64,000 nt of DNA from Photobacterium ganghwense (GCF_003025595.1 NZ_PYMI01000009.1:62001-126000); one strand, 5' to 3'; positions 34,494-43,591 are shown, counted from the first letter of the stretch. Numbers and translations: made by a program. Notes: generated from the sequence alone by a model not told the origin.

Positions 34494-35207
34494 ATGAGCA
34501 AACTGCCAGAGCTTGATTACAATCCGCCTAAAGATCCGTGGCTGGATATTCTCTACCTCGATGACGACATTATTGCGGTCAACAAGCCGTCTGGCCTGCT
34601 GTCCAATCCGGGACGAGATCCGGCCTTTCACGACAGCATTTATGCCCGGGTGCTGGCGGATTATCCGGACTCGCATATTATTCACCGGCTCGACATGGCC
34701 ACCTCCGGCCTGATTGTACTGGCACTGAACAAGCACAGCGAACGTCAGCTCAAAGCCCAGTTCCGCGAGCGTCAGACCGAGAAGGTCTACTACGCCCGTA
34801 CCTGGGGAGAAATTGCCCAGGACGAAGGCACCATTGATCTGCCGCTGATTTGTGACTGGCCAAACCGCCCGAAGCAGAAGGTCTGTTTTGAGGACGGCAA
34901 GCCGTCAGTCACCCATTATCAGGTGCTCCAGCGCAGCAATAACAGTTCACTGGTACGCCTGCGTCCGATAACCGGTCGCTCACACCAGCTGCGGGTTCAC
35001 CTGCTGGCTATCGGCCACCCGATACTGGGCGACCGTTTTTATGCCGAGGAAGAAGCCCAGGCCATGGCCAACCGCCTGCAGCTCCACGCAGCCGAGCTGA
35101 ACTTTTTCCATCCGCGCAGCGGCGAGCCGATGCACCTGTTCGCGCCATGTGATTTCTACCCGGACGCACCGCAGCGCACCCTTGCGCCGCTATCGTTTGA
35201 TATCTGA
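34494..35207 (+). CDS. rluA: 23S rRNA pseudouridine746/tRNA pseudouridine32 synthase
   Basis: 237 residues from the ATG at 34494, giving MSKLPELDYNPPKDPWLDILY, which aligns with the E. coli RluA N-terminus (219 residues). The catalytic aspartate is in HRLDMATSGL (about residue 65-75). PLICDWPNRPKQKVCFEDGKP and RPITGRSHQLRVHLLAIGHP are RluA-specific blocks. It isomerises U746 in 23S rRNA and U32 in some tRNAs. The C-terminal tail is about 15 residues longer than in E. coli, and its last codons and stop fall in the first unit of a 14-bp tandem repeat. Confidence 0.95.
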   Translation: MSKLPELDYNPPKDPWLDILYLDDDIIAVNKPSGLLSNPGRDPAFHDSIYARVLADYPDSHIIHRLDMATSGLIVLALNKHSERQLKAQFRERQTEKVYYARTWGEIAQDEGTIDLPLICDWPNRPKQKVCFEDGKPSVTHYQVLQRSNNSSLVRLRPITGRSHQLRVHLLAIGHPILGDRFYAEEEAQAMANRLQLHAAELNFFHPRSGEPMHLFAPCDFYPDAPQRTLAPLSFDI

Positions 35208-35265
35208 CGTTTGATATCTGACGTCTGATATCTGGCGTCGGGTATCTAACCGTCTGAGATCTGAT
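35195..35265. repeat. 14-bp tandem repeat array including the rluA stop codon (5 units)
   Basis: Units GTTTGATATCTGAC (35195), GTTTGATATCTGAC (35209), GTCTGATATCTGGC (35223), GTCGGGTATCTAAC (35237) and GTCTGAGATCTGAT (35252), with one base inserted before the last. The first two are identical and three carry the GATATC hexamer. The TGA of the first unit is the rluA stop, so the array appears to have grown from the 3' end of the gene. Confidence 0.85.
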
Positions 35266-35294
35266 TTCGGCACACAGGACTTGAGCCTGACGGG

Positions 35295-35326
35295 GAGGTT
35301 AGTGTTAACTAGCAGACACTAACCTC
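35295..35326 (+). repeat. 11-bp perfect inverted repeat before the dehydrogenase gene
   Basis: GAGGTTAGTGT (35295-35305) and ACACTAACCTC (35316-35326), 10-base spacer. It ends 19 bp before the ATG. As RNA it is a hairpin next to the ribosome site; as DNA it is an operator candidate; it could also end the rluA transcript, but no T run follows. Confidence 0.55.
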
Positions 35327-35345
35327 ATTGGAAAAAGCCGAACGT

Positions 35346-36299
35346 ATGGAAACCATAGTCTTTCTCGACAGGGATACGATTCCTGCCCACATTCATTTGC
35401 CACAACCCGTTTTTACCCATCTGTGGCAGGCTTTTCCAGCCACAGCCCCCGAGCAGGTGGTGCACCGGCTGCAAGACGCCACCATCGCCATCACCAACAA
35501 AGTCGTCCTCAGTGCCGATATCCTGCGCCAGCTGCCGCAACTGAAAATGATTGCAATCGCAGCGACCGGAACCAACAACGTCGATCTCGACTACTGCCGC
35601 GAGCATGGCATCGTAGTCAGCAATATCCGCGACTATGCCACCGATTCCGTCCCTGAACATGTTATTGCCCTGATGTTTGCCCTACGCCGAAACCTGCTGG
35701 GCTACCACCGTGATGTCCAGAACGGCGTCTGGCAGGAAAAGGGACAATTCTGCTTTTTTACCCATCCCATCGGCGATATCCGGGGTGCCACGCTGGGCGT
35801 GATTGGTGCCGGCAGCCTGGGTAAAACGGTGGCCGGGCTGGCGAAAAGTCTGGGCATGAAAGTGCTGTTTGCCGAGCACAAAGGTGCCGCGCAGTGCCGT
35901 CCCGGCTACACCCCTTTTCACGACGTACTGGCACAAGCCGATGTCATTACCCTGCACTGCCCGCTGAGCGATCACACCCGCAACCTGATCGGCCAGCCGG
36001 AACTGACACAGATGAAGCCCAGTGCCCTGCTGATCAATACCGGACGAGGTGGACTGGTTGACGAGCAGGCGCTGGTTGAGGCGCTGCAGGACGGGAAACT
36101 GGCCGGTGCCGGTATCGATGTCTTCACACAGGAACCAGCTCCGGCTGATAACCCACTAGTAGTAAGCAGCCACTTACCAAATCTGATTCTGACCCCGCAT
36201 GTTGCCTGGGGATCCGACAGTGCGATTCAGACGCTGGCGAACCAGCTGATCGACAACATCACGGCCTTTGTTGAAGGTCGGCCACAGAATCAGGTGTAA
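35346..36299 (+). CDS. D-2-hydroxyacid dehydrogenase (hydroxypyruvate/glycerate dehydrogenase-like)
   Basis: 317 residues from the ATG at 35346; a TTG six codons earlier is possible and ribosome sites are weak for both. The family core is complete: Rossmann loop GVIGAGSLGKTVAGLAKSLG (about residues 148-167), the catalytic Arg in LINTGRGGLVDE, Glu in IDVFTQEPAP and His in LTPHVAWGS. The residue after the second beta strand is Glu rather than Asp (VLFAEHKG), still compatible with NAD. It resembles HprA-type glycerate dehydrogenases of vibrios; the true substrate is not deducible. Confidence 0.88.
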   Translation: METIVFLDRDTIPAHIHLPQPVFTHLWQAFPATAPEQVVHRLQDATIAITNKVVLSADILRQLPQLKMIAIAATGTNNVDLDYCREHGIVVSNIRDYATDSVPEHVIALMFALRRNLLGYHRDVQNGVWQEKGQFCFFTHPIGDIRGATLGVIGAGSLGKTVAGLAKSLGMKVLFAEHKGAAQCRPGYTPFHDVLAQADVITLHCPLSDHTRNLIGQPELTQMKPSALLINTGRGGLVDEQALVEALQDGKLAGAGIDVFTQEPAPADNPLVVSSHLPNLILTPHVAWGSDSAIQTLANQLIDNITAFVEGRPQNQV

Positions 36300-36519
36300 T
36301 TCAGGCGCCCACATGATCAAGAGGCCTATCGCGTCAGAAGCATTTCGCCTCGGGAGTGTCGGGCACCTTAATCAGCGGCACCAAACGTAAAGGACATCCA
36401 GCGCAACGGCCAGAACGGACAAGTAATCACAGCGGGAAACGAATCAGAATAAAGGAAAGGAAATCAGGCCGAACAACGGCGAAACGCACACGCAGCACTG
36501 CAGGAACAGCAGGGAAAGG

Positions 36520-36555
36520 TGAGCAGGTACTTACCATTGCAGTAAGTCCTGCTCA
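36520..36555 (-). terminator. Hairpin just beyond djlA
   Basis: TGAGCAGG-ACTTAC and GTAAGT-CCTGCTCA arms (14 bp with one bulged T) flank a 7-base loop. It begins 15 bp beyond the djlA stop on the minus strand. It lacks a good U tract, so it may be an mRNA 3'-end structure rather than an efficient terminator. The rest of 36300-36519 is purine-rich with no gene. Confidence 0.5.
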
Positions 36556-36569
36556 GACAGAGATGGCGA

Positions 36570-37412
36570 CTATTTAAAGCCTTTGACCTTGCGGATCAAA
36601 TCGTATGCCGCCTGCAGTTCCTGCGTCTTTTGCTTGGCCAGTTCCATCATCTCAGGCGGCAGCCCCTTGGCAGCCAGCTTATCCGGGTGATGTTCATTCA
36701 TCAGTTTACGGTAAGCGCGTTTAAGCTCCTGCGATGTGGCCGTGTCTTTGACACCGAGCAGCTCGTAAGCATCTGCCAGCTGATCGCGGCTGGGTGCCTG
36801 CCGGAAACCGCCCTGCTGATACTGATGCTGGTATTGCCCCTGCTGAAAGCGGAACGCCGCTTCTTGCATGTGCAGACGTTGTTCCAACTGCTGCGGCGAG
36901 AACCCCAGCAGACGGGCGATAGTATGCAGCAACTGACGCTCGCTCGGATGCAGGTTACCGTCCGCAAACGCGGCCTGAATTTGTAACTCCAGGAAAAACT
37001 GCAGCAGATCAGCGCGGCCACCACTGCCCTGGCGTACCCGCATCAGGATGTCTTCCAGCGGGAAGTCTTCGGATTTCCCTTCGCGGAAGGCATCCTGAGC
37101 CTGACGGCGGGACTCGCCATGCAGTCCCATGCGGTCCATCAGCAGGCTGGCTACCCGGATTTCATCTTCTGTGACCCGGCCTTTGGCTTTGGCCACATGG
37201 CCCATAACCGCAAACGCGGCATGGAAGAACGCGGCCTGACGTTGGGTATTGCTGCCCTGACCGGCACCGAAACCACCAAAACCGCTGCCGTAATAAACAT
37301 TTGCGCGAGCTTTATCGAACTTATGGCCTAAAAAAAGACCTAACAACAGACCAAACGGCCCACCAAGGAGGAAACCAAAAAATGCCCCTAAGATTTTGCC
37401 CCAAACCTGCAT
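36570..37412 (-). CDS. djlA: Membrane-anchored DnaJ-like co-chaperone DjlA
   Basis: 280 residues (E. coli 271). One N-terminal transmembrane helix (MQVWGKILGAFFGFLLGGPFG) anchors it in the inner membrane. A central TerB-like helical domain (about residues 55-180) and a Gln-rich linker follow. The C-terminal J domain (about 210-280) has the HPD motif in NEHHPDKLAAKGLP, which stimulates DnaK ATPase. Overexpression in enterics induces the Rcs envelope-stress pathway. Divergent from lptD, as in E. coli. Confidence 0.96.
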   Translation of the reverse strand: MQVWGKILGAFFGFLLGGPFGLLLGLFLGHKFDKARANVYYGSGFGGFGAGQGSNTQRQAAFFHAAFAVMGHVAKAKGRVTEDEIRVASLLMDRMGLHGESRRQAQDAFREGKSEDFPLEDILMRVRQGSGGRADLLQFFLELQIQAAFADGNLHPSERQLLHTIARLLGFSPQQLEQRLHMQEAAFRFQQGQYQHQYQQGGFRQAPSRDQLADAYELLGVKDTATSQELKRAYRKLMNEHHPDKLAAKGLPPEMMELAKQKTQELQAAYDLIRKVKGFK

Positions 37413-37441
37413 TCGCTACTCTCTGGTAATTTGCTAAATTT

Positions 37442-37471
37442 TTTATACTTGACCCGATACAATAACGCCAA
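37442..37471 (-). promoter_or_regulatory. Candidate djlA promoter
   Basis: On the minus strand: TTGGCG (37471-37466), 18-bp spacer, TATAAA (37447-37442), about 30 bp before the djlA ATG. The facing lptD promoter was not resolved. Confidence 0.45.
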
Positions 37472-37591
37472 AAGATGCTGTCGGGTAGAATTTGCATTAT
37501 CATAGCTGGCATTTACCGGGAATGCTTGCCCAAACCCGGCCAGTAATCATCAATGCGCTAAAAACTTTTAATTACAGGAACGTTTAGTTAG

Positions 37592-39955
37592 ATGTCATCC
37601 AACTCCCGCAGCTTATTGGCGACTCTGATCAGCCTGGCACTCTTCGGCCCGTCGATGACGTATGCCGACCCAGCGACTCATTCCGACACCAACGACAAAT
37701 CTGCGGTCAGTGATGAAAACGATGAGCTGGCGATGGTACGTGGCGTTTGTCTGGACCCGAGCCAACGACCGGCAGACCCGAATAACGAACCGATCCGCGT
37801 CACGGCCGATCGGGCCGAGGCGGTCAACGAAGCCAGTGTCACCTACTCCGGTGATGTGGTCGTGCGCCAGGGCAACCGAACCGTCGCCGCCGACGTCGCG
37901 ACGCTGCACCAGCCTGAAAACAAAGTCATCGCCGAGGGTAACGTCTACTTCCACGACGGTGCCATCGAAGTATATTCCGATCGGATCGAGAGCAACCTTG
38001 ATACCGAAGACTCCCAGATGGACAACGCGGTCTACAACATGACCTGCGAAGCCGGTCGCGGTGAGGCCGAGCGTGTCACCAAAAACGGCATTTCCTACTA
38101 CCGTCTTAAAAACGGCACTTACACCACCTGTCCGCCGGGCGACAAAAGTTGGCAGTTCTCCGCGACCAGTATCGAGCACGAAAATGACTCGCCGTTTGCC
38201 GATTTGTACAACGCCCGTTTTGAAGTCGCCGAAATTCCGGTGTTCTACCTGCCGTACCTACGTGTGCCTGTCGGCAAAGAGCGTCTGACCGGTTTCCTTT
38301 ATCCGTCGGTCAGCTACGGCTCACGGGACGGTTTCGAGGTTGAGACGCCGTTCTACTGGAACATCGCGCCCAACTACGACATGACGATCACGCCGAAGTA
38401 CATGATGAACCGTGGCCTGCAGCTCAATTCCAAGTTCCGTTACCTGACAGAACTGGGCTCCGGCAGCCTGAGCGGGGAATACCTTGGCGACGATAAAGAC
38501 GCTCAGGATAACGATCACCGCTGGGCCTTTAACTGGTCGCATACCGGCATGTACAACGCCCACTGGCTGTTTAAGGTGGACTACAGCAAGGTCAGCGACC
38601 CGACTTATTTCTCGGATATCGATTCCAGTATCGGTAAACGTGAAGACAACAACCTGCTGCAGACGGGTGAAGTGTCGTACCGCGACTACAACTGGGATTC
38701 CACCCTGCGGGTGCGTAACTTCCAGCCGTTGACGCTTGGCGTGTCATCGAACTACAAGCTGATGCCACAACTGGAAGCTAACTACTACCAGACAGATATG
38801 CCATACGGTCTGGACTTCCACCTCAACGGCCATATCAGCCGCTTCGACAACGATGACCCGGATAAGCCAACGGCAGATCGGGTTCACCTCGAACCGACGC
38901 TGACCCTGCCGTACGCCACGCCGTGGTGGTCGGTGACCTCAGAAGCCAAACTGATGTACACCTATTACAATCAGGAATTCGACCCGAGCAGCCAGGAACT
39001 GATTGATAAAGGGCTGGAGCTGGAAGAAAGTGTGTCCCGCACCATCCCGAGTATCCGTCTGCACTCCGGCTTGTATCTGGAGCGCGATACCAGCTTCTGG
39101 GGCGATGGCTACACCCAGAGCCTGGAGCCGCAGGTACAGTACCTGTATGTGAAGGACGTGGATCAGTCCGGCATCTACGATGCGTATGACACCACCCTGA
39201 TGCAGACCGACTTCTACGGCCTGTTCCGTGACAAGCGCTACTCGAGCGTGGACCGTATTGCTGCCGCGAACCAGTTCACGGTGGGGGCGAGTTCCCGCTT
39301 CTTTGACAGCGACTACGTCGAGCGCTTCAACATTTCCGTCGGCCAGATCTTCTACCTCAACAATGCCGGCCGGAACCTGCAGAGCAGCAATGAGTCATCA
39401 CCGAACTACTCCGCCACCGCGTTGGAGTCCGATTTCAACTATGACGACTGGCTGTTCTTCCACGGTGGCCTGCAATACGATGCCAGCAAGAAAGATCTTC
39501 AGTTTGCCAACGGGGCAATCGAATACCGTGAAGGCGCGGTCTTCAGCCAGCTGAACTACCGCTTCATCTCGAAAGAGTACCTGCTGGATAACATCCTGGA
39601 TGAAGATCAGCTGAACCGCTACACCAAAGACGGTATCTCCCAGCTGGGCTTCTCCACCGGGTTCCCGATTTATGATGGCGTGACGCTGCGCGGTGACTAC
39701 TACCACGACCTGAACGAAAACCAGATGCTGGAAGGCCAGATCAGCCTGAACTTCCGCACCGCCTGCTGGATGATCAGCCTGGGTTACAACGAGTACCTGA
39801 AAACCCGTGCTGACGTGACCCGCGATGCCGCGGAATACGAGCAGAACTTCAGTATTTCGTTCAGCCTGATCGGCTTGGCCGGTGCGCCGGCGCTGGGCTC
39901 TGTTGGTAACAGCAACGCCATCAGCTATGGCCGCCCTTTCTATCTGAATAATTAA
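37592..39955 (+). CDS. lptD: LPS-assembly outer-membrane protein LptD
   Basis: 787 residues (E. coli 784). Signal peptide ends near SMTYA-DP (about residue 25). The N-terminal beta-jellyroll (OstA) domain spans about residues 60-180; the rest is the 26-strand barrel that, with LptE, inserts LPS in the outer leaflet. Cysteines are C53, C152, C180 and C725. E. coli has C31, C173 and the adjacent pair C724/C725, so here the second member of the adjacent pair is missing (TACWMIS) and an extra cysteine appears at 152. First of lptD-surA-pdxA-rsmA-apaGH. Confidence 0.96.
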   Translation: MSSNSRSLLATLISLALFGPSMTYADPATHSDTNDKSAVSDENDELAMVRGVCLDPSQRPADPNNEPIRVTADRAEAVNEASVTYSGDVVVRQGNRTVAADVATLHQPENKVIAEGNVYFHDGAIEVYSDRIESNLDTEDSQMDNAVYNMTCEAGRGEAERVTKNGISYYRLKNGTYTTCPPGDKSWQFSATSIEHENDSPFADLYNARFEVAEIPVFYLPYLRVPVGKERLTGFLYPSVSYGSRDGFEVETPFYWNIAPNYDMTITPKYMMNRGLQLNSKFRYLTELGSGSLSGEYLGDDKDAQDNDHRWAFNWSHTGMYNAHWLFKVDYSKVSDPTYFSDIDSSIGKREDNNLLQTGEVSYRDYNWDSTLRVRNFQPLTLGVSSNYKLMPQLEANYYQTDMPYGLDFHLNGHISRFDNDDPDKPTADRVHLEPTLTLPYATPWWSVTSEAKLMYTYYNQEFDPSSQELIDKGLELEESVSRTIPSIRLHSGLYLERDTSFWGDGYTQSLEPQVQYLYVKDVDQSGIYDAYDTTLMQTDFYGLFRDKRYSSVDRIAAANQFTVGASSRFFDSDYVERFNISVGQIFYLNNAGRNLQSSNESSPNYSATALESDFNYDDWLFFHGGLQYDASKKDLQFANGAIEYREGAVFSQLNYRFISKEYLLDNILDEDQLNRYTKDGISQLGFSTGFPIYDGVTLRGDYYHDLNENQMLEGQISLNFRTACWMISLGYNEYLKTRADVTRDAAEYEQNFSISFSLIGLAGAPALGSVGNSNAISYGRPFYLNN

Positions 39956-39962
39956 GAGACCA

Positions 39963-39988
39963 GCACCGGAAAGCCCGCTTTCCGGTGC
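39963..39988 (+). other. Intercistronic hairpin between lptD and surA
   Basis: GCACCGGAAAG (39963-39973), loop CCCG, CTTTCCGGTGC (39978-39988): 11 bp, perfect, GC-rich, without a T tail. It is probably an mRNA 3'-stabilising or processing structure that separates lptD from surA expression. Confidence 0.6.
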
Positions 39989-40024
39989 CCAGACAACGCG
40001 CCCCGGCGCAACATGGATAAGATT

Positions 40025-41329
40025 ATGAAAAATTGGAAGTCTAGCCTGCTAGGAATGGCGCTATTGGGCCTTTCGGCAGGCAGTTTTGCTGCCCCTCAGG
40101 AGCTTGACCGGGTAGTGACCATCGTCAACAACAACGTGATCCTGCAGAGCGATGTCAACAGCATGCTCAAAACCGTGCGCATGAATGCCGCCGGCCAGAA
40201 TCAGCCGCTGCCGTCAGACACGGTTCTGAAAGATCAGATCATGGAAAAACTGATCATCGAAACCCTGCAGCTGCAACAGGCCGATCAGTTCGGGATCCGT
40301 ATCGACGATACCCGCCTGGATCAGGCGATTGCCCAGCTGGCAGCCGAGCGTCAGATGAGCATTCCGCAACTACAACAGGAACTGGCCAGCTTCGGGATCA
40401 GCTACCCGGAATTTCGCGAGCAGATGCGCCGCGACCTGACAGCCAGCGAGGCTCGCACCATTCAGGTACGCCGCCGCATCAATATCCTGCCGCAGGAAGT
40501 CGATACCCTGGCAGAGCAGTTGAGCCAGCATGAACAACAGGGTACCCGCTATAATATCAGTCATATCCAGCTGCGCCTTGAAGAAGGGGCCAGTGCGGCC
40601 GAGCGCGACCAAGTCGCCAAAGCGGCTCAGGATCTGGTCAACCAACTCAAGAGCGGAGCCGACTTTGCCAACCTCGCTTACAGCTACTCCAAAGGGCCAA
40701 AAGCCCTGCAGGGCGGTGCCTGGGGCTGGATGCGCAAAGAAGAGATGCCGACGATCTTTGCCGATCAGATCGACTCTCAGGGCAACGGAGCCATTATCGG
40801 TCCGTTCCGCAGCGGAGTGGGCTACCACATCCTGAAAGTGAATCAGGTTGAAGGGCTGGAGACAGTGTCCGTCACCGAAGTGAATGCCCGCCATATTCTG
40901 GTCAAAACGTCAGTGATCCTGAGTGACGATGCCGCGAAGAAACAGCTGATGGAAGCCCGTCGTGCCATCATGGCCGGCGAGCGCAACTTTGCTGATGTGG
41001 CACAGTCAATGAGTGCTGACCCGGGCTCAGCGGTGAACGGCGGCGATCTGGGCTGGCAAACGCCGGATGTCTATGTCCCTGAGTTTAAAGACAAGGTTGA
41101 GAACCTGCCAAAAGGCAACATCAGTGAGCCGTTCAAAACCGTCCATGGCTGGCACATTGTCGAGGTACTGGATCGCCGTAATGTCGACCGTACTGACGCT
41201 GCGGTGAAGAACCGTGCATACCGCATCCTGTTCAGCCGCAAGTTTAATGAAGAAGCTCAGGCCTGGCTGCAGGAACTGCGTGCCGGTGCCTTTATCGAAA
41301 AACCGGAATACGCTAATGACCAAGGTTAA
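40025..41329 (+). CDS. surA: Periplasmic chaperone/peptidyl-prolyl isomerase SurA
   Basis: 434 residues from the ATG at 40025, which gives the SurA-like start MKNWKSSLLGMALLGLSAG and a signal peptide cleaved before APQE; an ATG four codons earlier is possible. N-terminal chaperone domain (about residues 25-170), then two parvulin PPIase domains (about 175-275 and 285-385; RHILVK...GGDLGWQTPD in the second), and the C-terminal helix. It escorts barrel proteins such as LptD to the Bam complex. Its end overlaps pdxA by 14 bp. Confidence 0.96.
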   Translation: MKNWKSSLLGMALLGLSAGSFAAPQELDRVVTIVNNNVILQSDVNSMLKTVRMNAAGQNQPLPSDTVLKDQIMEKLIIETLQLQQADQFGIRIDDTRLDQAIAQLAAERQMSIPQLQQELASFGISYPEFREQMRRDLTASEARTIQVRRRINILPQEVDTLAEQLSQHEQQGTRYNISHIQLRLEEGASAAERDQVAKAAQDLVNQLKSGADFANLAYSYSKGPKALQGGAWGWMRKEEMPTIFADQIDSQGNGAIIGPFRSGVGYHILKVNQVEGLETVSVTEVNARHILVKTSVILSDDAAKKQLMEARRAIMAGERNFADVAQSMSADPGSAVNGGDLGWQTPDVYVPEFKDKVENLPKGNISEPFKTVHGWHIVEVLDRRNVDRTDAAVKNRAYRILFSRKFNEEAQAWLQELRAGAFIEKPEYANDQG

Positions 41330-42320
41330 ACGCATTGCCATCACGCCCGGCGAACCCGCTGGGATTGGCCCGGATCTGGTACTGGCGCTGGTTCAGCAGA
41401 ACTGGCCCCACCAGCTTGTCATTTGTGCTAACGCCCAGCTTATGGTAGAACGTGCAGCCCAGCTTGGCCTGCCGGTGTCCGTGATTGATTATGATCCGGC
41501 ACAGACGCCAGTGCCGCATCAGGCGGGTACCATCGTGGTGGCTAACCACGACCTGGCCGCGCCGGTCGTGGCTGGGCAACTGGACGAGCGCAATGGTCAC
41601 TATGTCCTGAATACCCTGACCCAGGCCGCCGAAGGCTGCCTGAGCGGTGAGTTTGCCGCGGTCGTCACCGGCCCGGTGCACAAGGGGGTGATTAACCGTG
41701 CAGGAGTCTCCTTCAGCGGTCACACCGAGTTTTTTGCGCAGCAGGCTGACACCGCACAGGTTGTCATGATGCTGGCAACAGAAGGACTGCGAGTTGCTCT
41801 GGTGACGACGCATATACCTCTGTCCTGCGTGTCGAAAGCCATCACCGCAGAGCGCCTGCAGCAGGTCATCCGGATTCTGCATGCCGATCTGGTCAGCAAA
41901 TTCGGTATCGACCAGCCGAAAATTTACGTATGCGGCCTGAACCCGCATGCCGGTGAAGACGGCTGTCTGGGCACCGAGGAGATCGATGTGATCAACCCGG
42001 CGCTGGAGCAACTTCGCCAACATGAAGGCATGGATCTGATCGGCCCGTTACCGGCTGACACCATCTTTCAGGAAAAATATCTGGCCGATGCCGACACGGT
42101 GCTGGCCATGTATCACGATCAAGGGCTGCCAGTGCTGAAATACAAAGGCTTTGGTAAATCTGTCAACATTACGTTAGGCCTGCCCTTCATCAGAACTTCA
42201 GTAGATCATGGTACCGCACTGGAACTTGCCGGTACCGGACAGGCGGACACCGGTAGCCTTTGGACAGCGCTATCGCACGCCCTTGAATTGGTAGAAAAGA
42301 ACAAACATGAGCAGCGATAA
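41316..42320 (+). CDS. pdxA: 4-hydroxythreonine-4-phosphate dehydrogenase
   Basis: 334 residues from the ATG at 41316 (MTKVKRIAITPGEPAGIGPD, the standard PdxA start). NAD-dependent oxidation in the DXP-dependent pyridoxal-phosphate pathway. The metal-binding histidines lie in FSGHTEFFAQ (about residue 137), NPHAGEDG (about 210) and AMYHDQGLPVLKY (about 265). It overlaps both surA (14 bp) and rsmA (14 bp), showing tight translational coupling. Confidence 0.96.
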   Translation: MTKVKRIAITPGEPAGIGPDLVLALVQQNWPHQLVICANAQLMVERAAQLGLPVSVIDYDPAQTPVPHQAGTIVVANHDLAAPVVAGQLDERNGHYVLNTLTQAAEGCLSGEFAAVVTGPVHKGVINRAGVSFSGHTEFFAQQADTAQVVMMLATEGLRVALVTTHIPLSCVSKAITAERLQQVIRILHADLVSKFGIDQPKIYVCGLNPHAGEDGCLGTEEIDVINPALEQLRQHEGMDLIGPLPADTIFQEKYLADADTVLAMYHDQGLPVLKYKGFGKSVNITLGLPFIRTSVDHGTALELAGTGQADTGSLWTALSHALELVEKNKHEQR

Positions 42321-43122
42321 TGTTCACCTAGGCCACCGCGCCCGAAAACGCTTTGGTCAGAACTTCCTGAACGACCCTTACATCATTGACGGCATTGTGT
42401 CGGCCATTAACCCACTTCCGGGGCAGAACCTGGTTGAGATCGGCCCGGGTCTGGGCGCCCTGACAGAGCCAGTTGGCAAGCAGGTGGACAAGTTCACTGT
42501 CATTGAGCTTGACCGCGACTTGGCGGAGCGTCTGCGCCACCATCCGGATCTGGCCGCTAAGCTGACCATCCATGAAGGCGATGCCATGCGCTTCGACTTC
42601 ACTCAGCTGATCAAAGAAAACAACAAGCTGCGTATTTTCGGTAACCTGCCGTACAACATCTCCACGCCGCTGATGTTCCACCTGTTCACTTTCCACCAGC
42701 ATGTGCAGGATATGCACTTCATGCTGCAGAAAGAAGTAGTCAACCGTCTGGCTGCCGGACCGGGCAGCAAAGCTTATGGCCGCCTGACCGTCATGGCGCA
42801 GTACTACTGTAGAGTGATGCCGGTACTGGAAGTACCACCGTCAGCCTTTAAACCGGCCCCGAAAGTGGATTCTGCTGTTGTCCGCCTGACACCGTACGAA
42901 ACACTGCCACATCCGTGTACTAACCTTAAATGGCTGGACCGTGTCTGCCGTGAAGGGTTCAACCAGCGACGTAAGACCGTGCGTAACTGTTACAAAGCAC
43001 TGCTGACAGAAGAGCAACTGGTCGAGCTGGGTGTCAATCCGGGCACACGCCCTGAAAACCTGACTCTGGAACAATTTGTTGCCATGGCCAACTGGCTGGA
43101 TGCCAATCACAAGGCCAGTTAA
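42307..43122 (+). CDS. rsmA: 16S rRNA (adenine1518-N6/adenine1519-N6)-dimethyltransferase
   Basis: 271 residues (E. coli KsgA 273). Dimethylates A1518 and A1519 near the 3' end of 16S rRNA, a late checkpoint of 30S assembly. KRFGQNFLNDPYIIDGIV is the N-terminal signature, VEIGPGLGALTEP (about residues 45-57) the SAM-binding motif I and GNLPYNISTP (about 112) the catalytic motif IV. The ATG lies inside pdxA. Confidence 0.97.
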   Translation: MSSDNVHLGHRARKRFGQNFLNDPYIIDGIVSAINPLPGQNLVEIGPGLGALTEPVGKQVDKFTVIELDRDLAERLRHHPDLAAKLTIHEGDAMRFDFTQLIKENNKLRIFGNLPYNISTPLMFHLFTFHQHVQDMHFMLQKEVVNRLAAGPGSKAYGRLTVMAQYYCRVMPVLEVPPSAFKPAPKVDSAVVRLTPYETLPHPCTNLKWLDRVCREGFNQRRKTVRNCYKALLTEEQLVELGVNPGTRPENLTLEQFVAMANWLDANHKAS

Positions 43123-43150
43123 GCCACTGCCTACCACATGTTGATCGCTC

Positions 43151-43178
43151 GGGGAAGCAGGCGCTGCGTCTGCTCCCC
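43151..43178 (+). other. Intercistronic hairpin between rsmA and apaG
   Basis: GGGGAAGCAG (43151-43160) pairs with CTGCTCCCC (43170-43178) with one bulged A, loop of 9 bases. It precedes the apaG ribosome site by about 10 bp. No T tract. Confidence 0.45.
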
Positions 43179-43200
43179 CGCCAAGAAAGGATGCATTACC

Positions 43201-43584
43201 ATGACAACGAATGTGACCCCAACCATAAAATGCCGGGTAGTGACGCACTACATCGAAGATCAGTCAGAGCCGGACAATCAGCGCTACGTTTTCTCCTACA
43301 CCATCACCATTGCCAACCTTGGCCAGAGCGAAGCCCAACTGCTCAGCCGCCGCTGGCTGATCACCGATGCCAACGGCAAAAAGCTGGTGATCGAGGGGGA
43401 AGGAGTGGTCGGTGAACAGCCGGTTATCGCCGCTCACGATGAATACACCTACACCAGCGGGACCATCATCGAAACCCCACTGGGTGTCATGCAGGGCCAC
43501 TACGTGATGGCTGATGAAAACGGGGATGAATTCCTGGCAGAAATCGCGCCGTTCCGTCTCTCTGTGCCCAATATTCTCCACTGA
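43201..43584 (+). CDS. apaG: ApaG family protein
   Basis: 127 residues from the ATG at 43201 (MTTNVTPTIKCRVVTHYI), preceded by AAAGGA; a longer frame from 43138 has no ribosome site. A single fibronectin-type III-like beta-sandwich, with the family segments FSYTITIANLGQ, LLSRRWLITDANG and the HDEYTYTSGTIIETPLGVMQGHY core. Function undefined; in proteobacteria it is nearly always cotranscribed with rsmA and apaH, as here (apaH starts 7 bp downstream). Confidence 0.96.
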   Translation: MTTNVTPTIKCRVVTHYIEDQSEPDNQRYVFSYTITIANLGQSEAQLLSRRWLITDANGKKLVIEGEGVVGEQPVIAAHDEYTYTSGTIIETPLGVMQGHYVMADENGDEFLAEIAPFRLSVPNILH

Positions 43585-43591
43585 GGAAACT

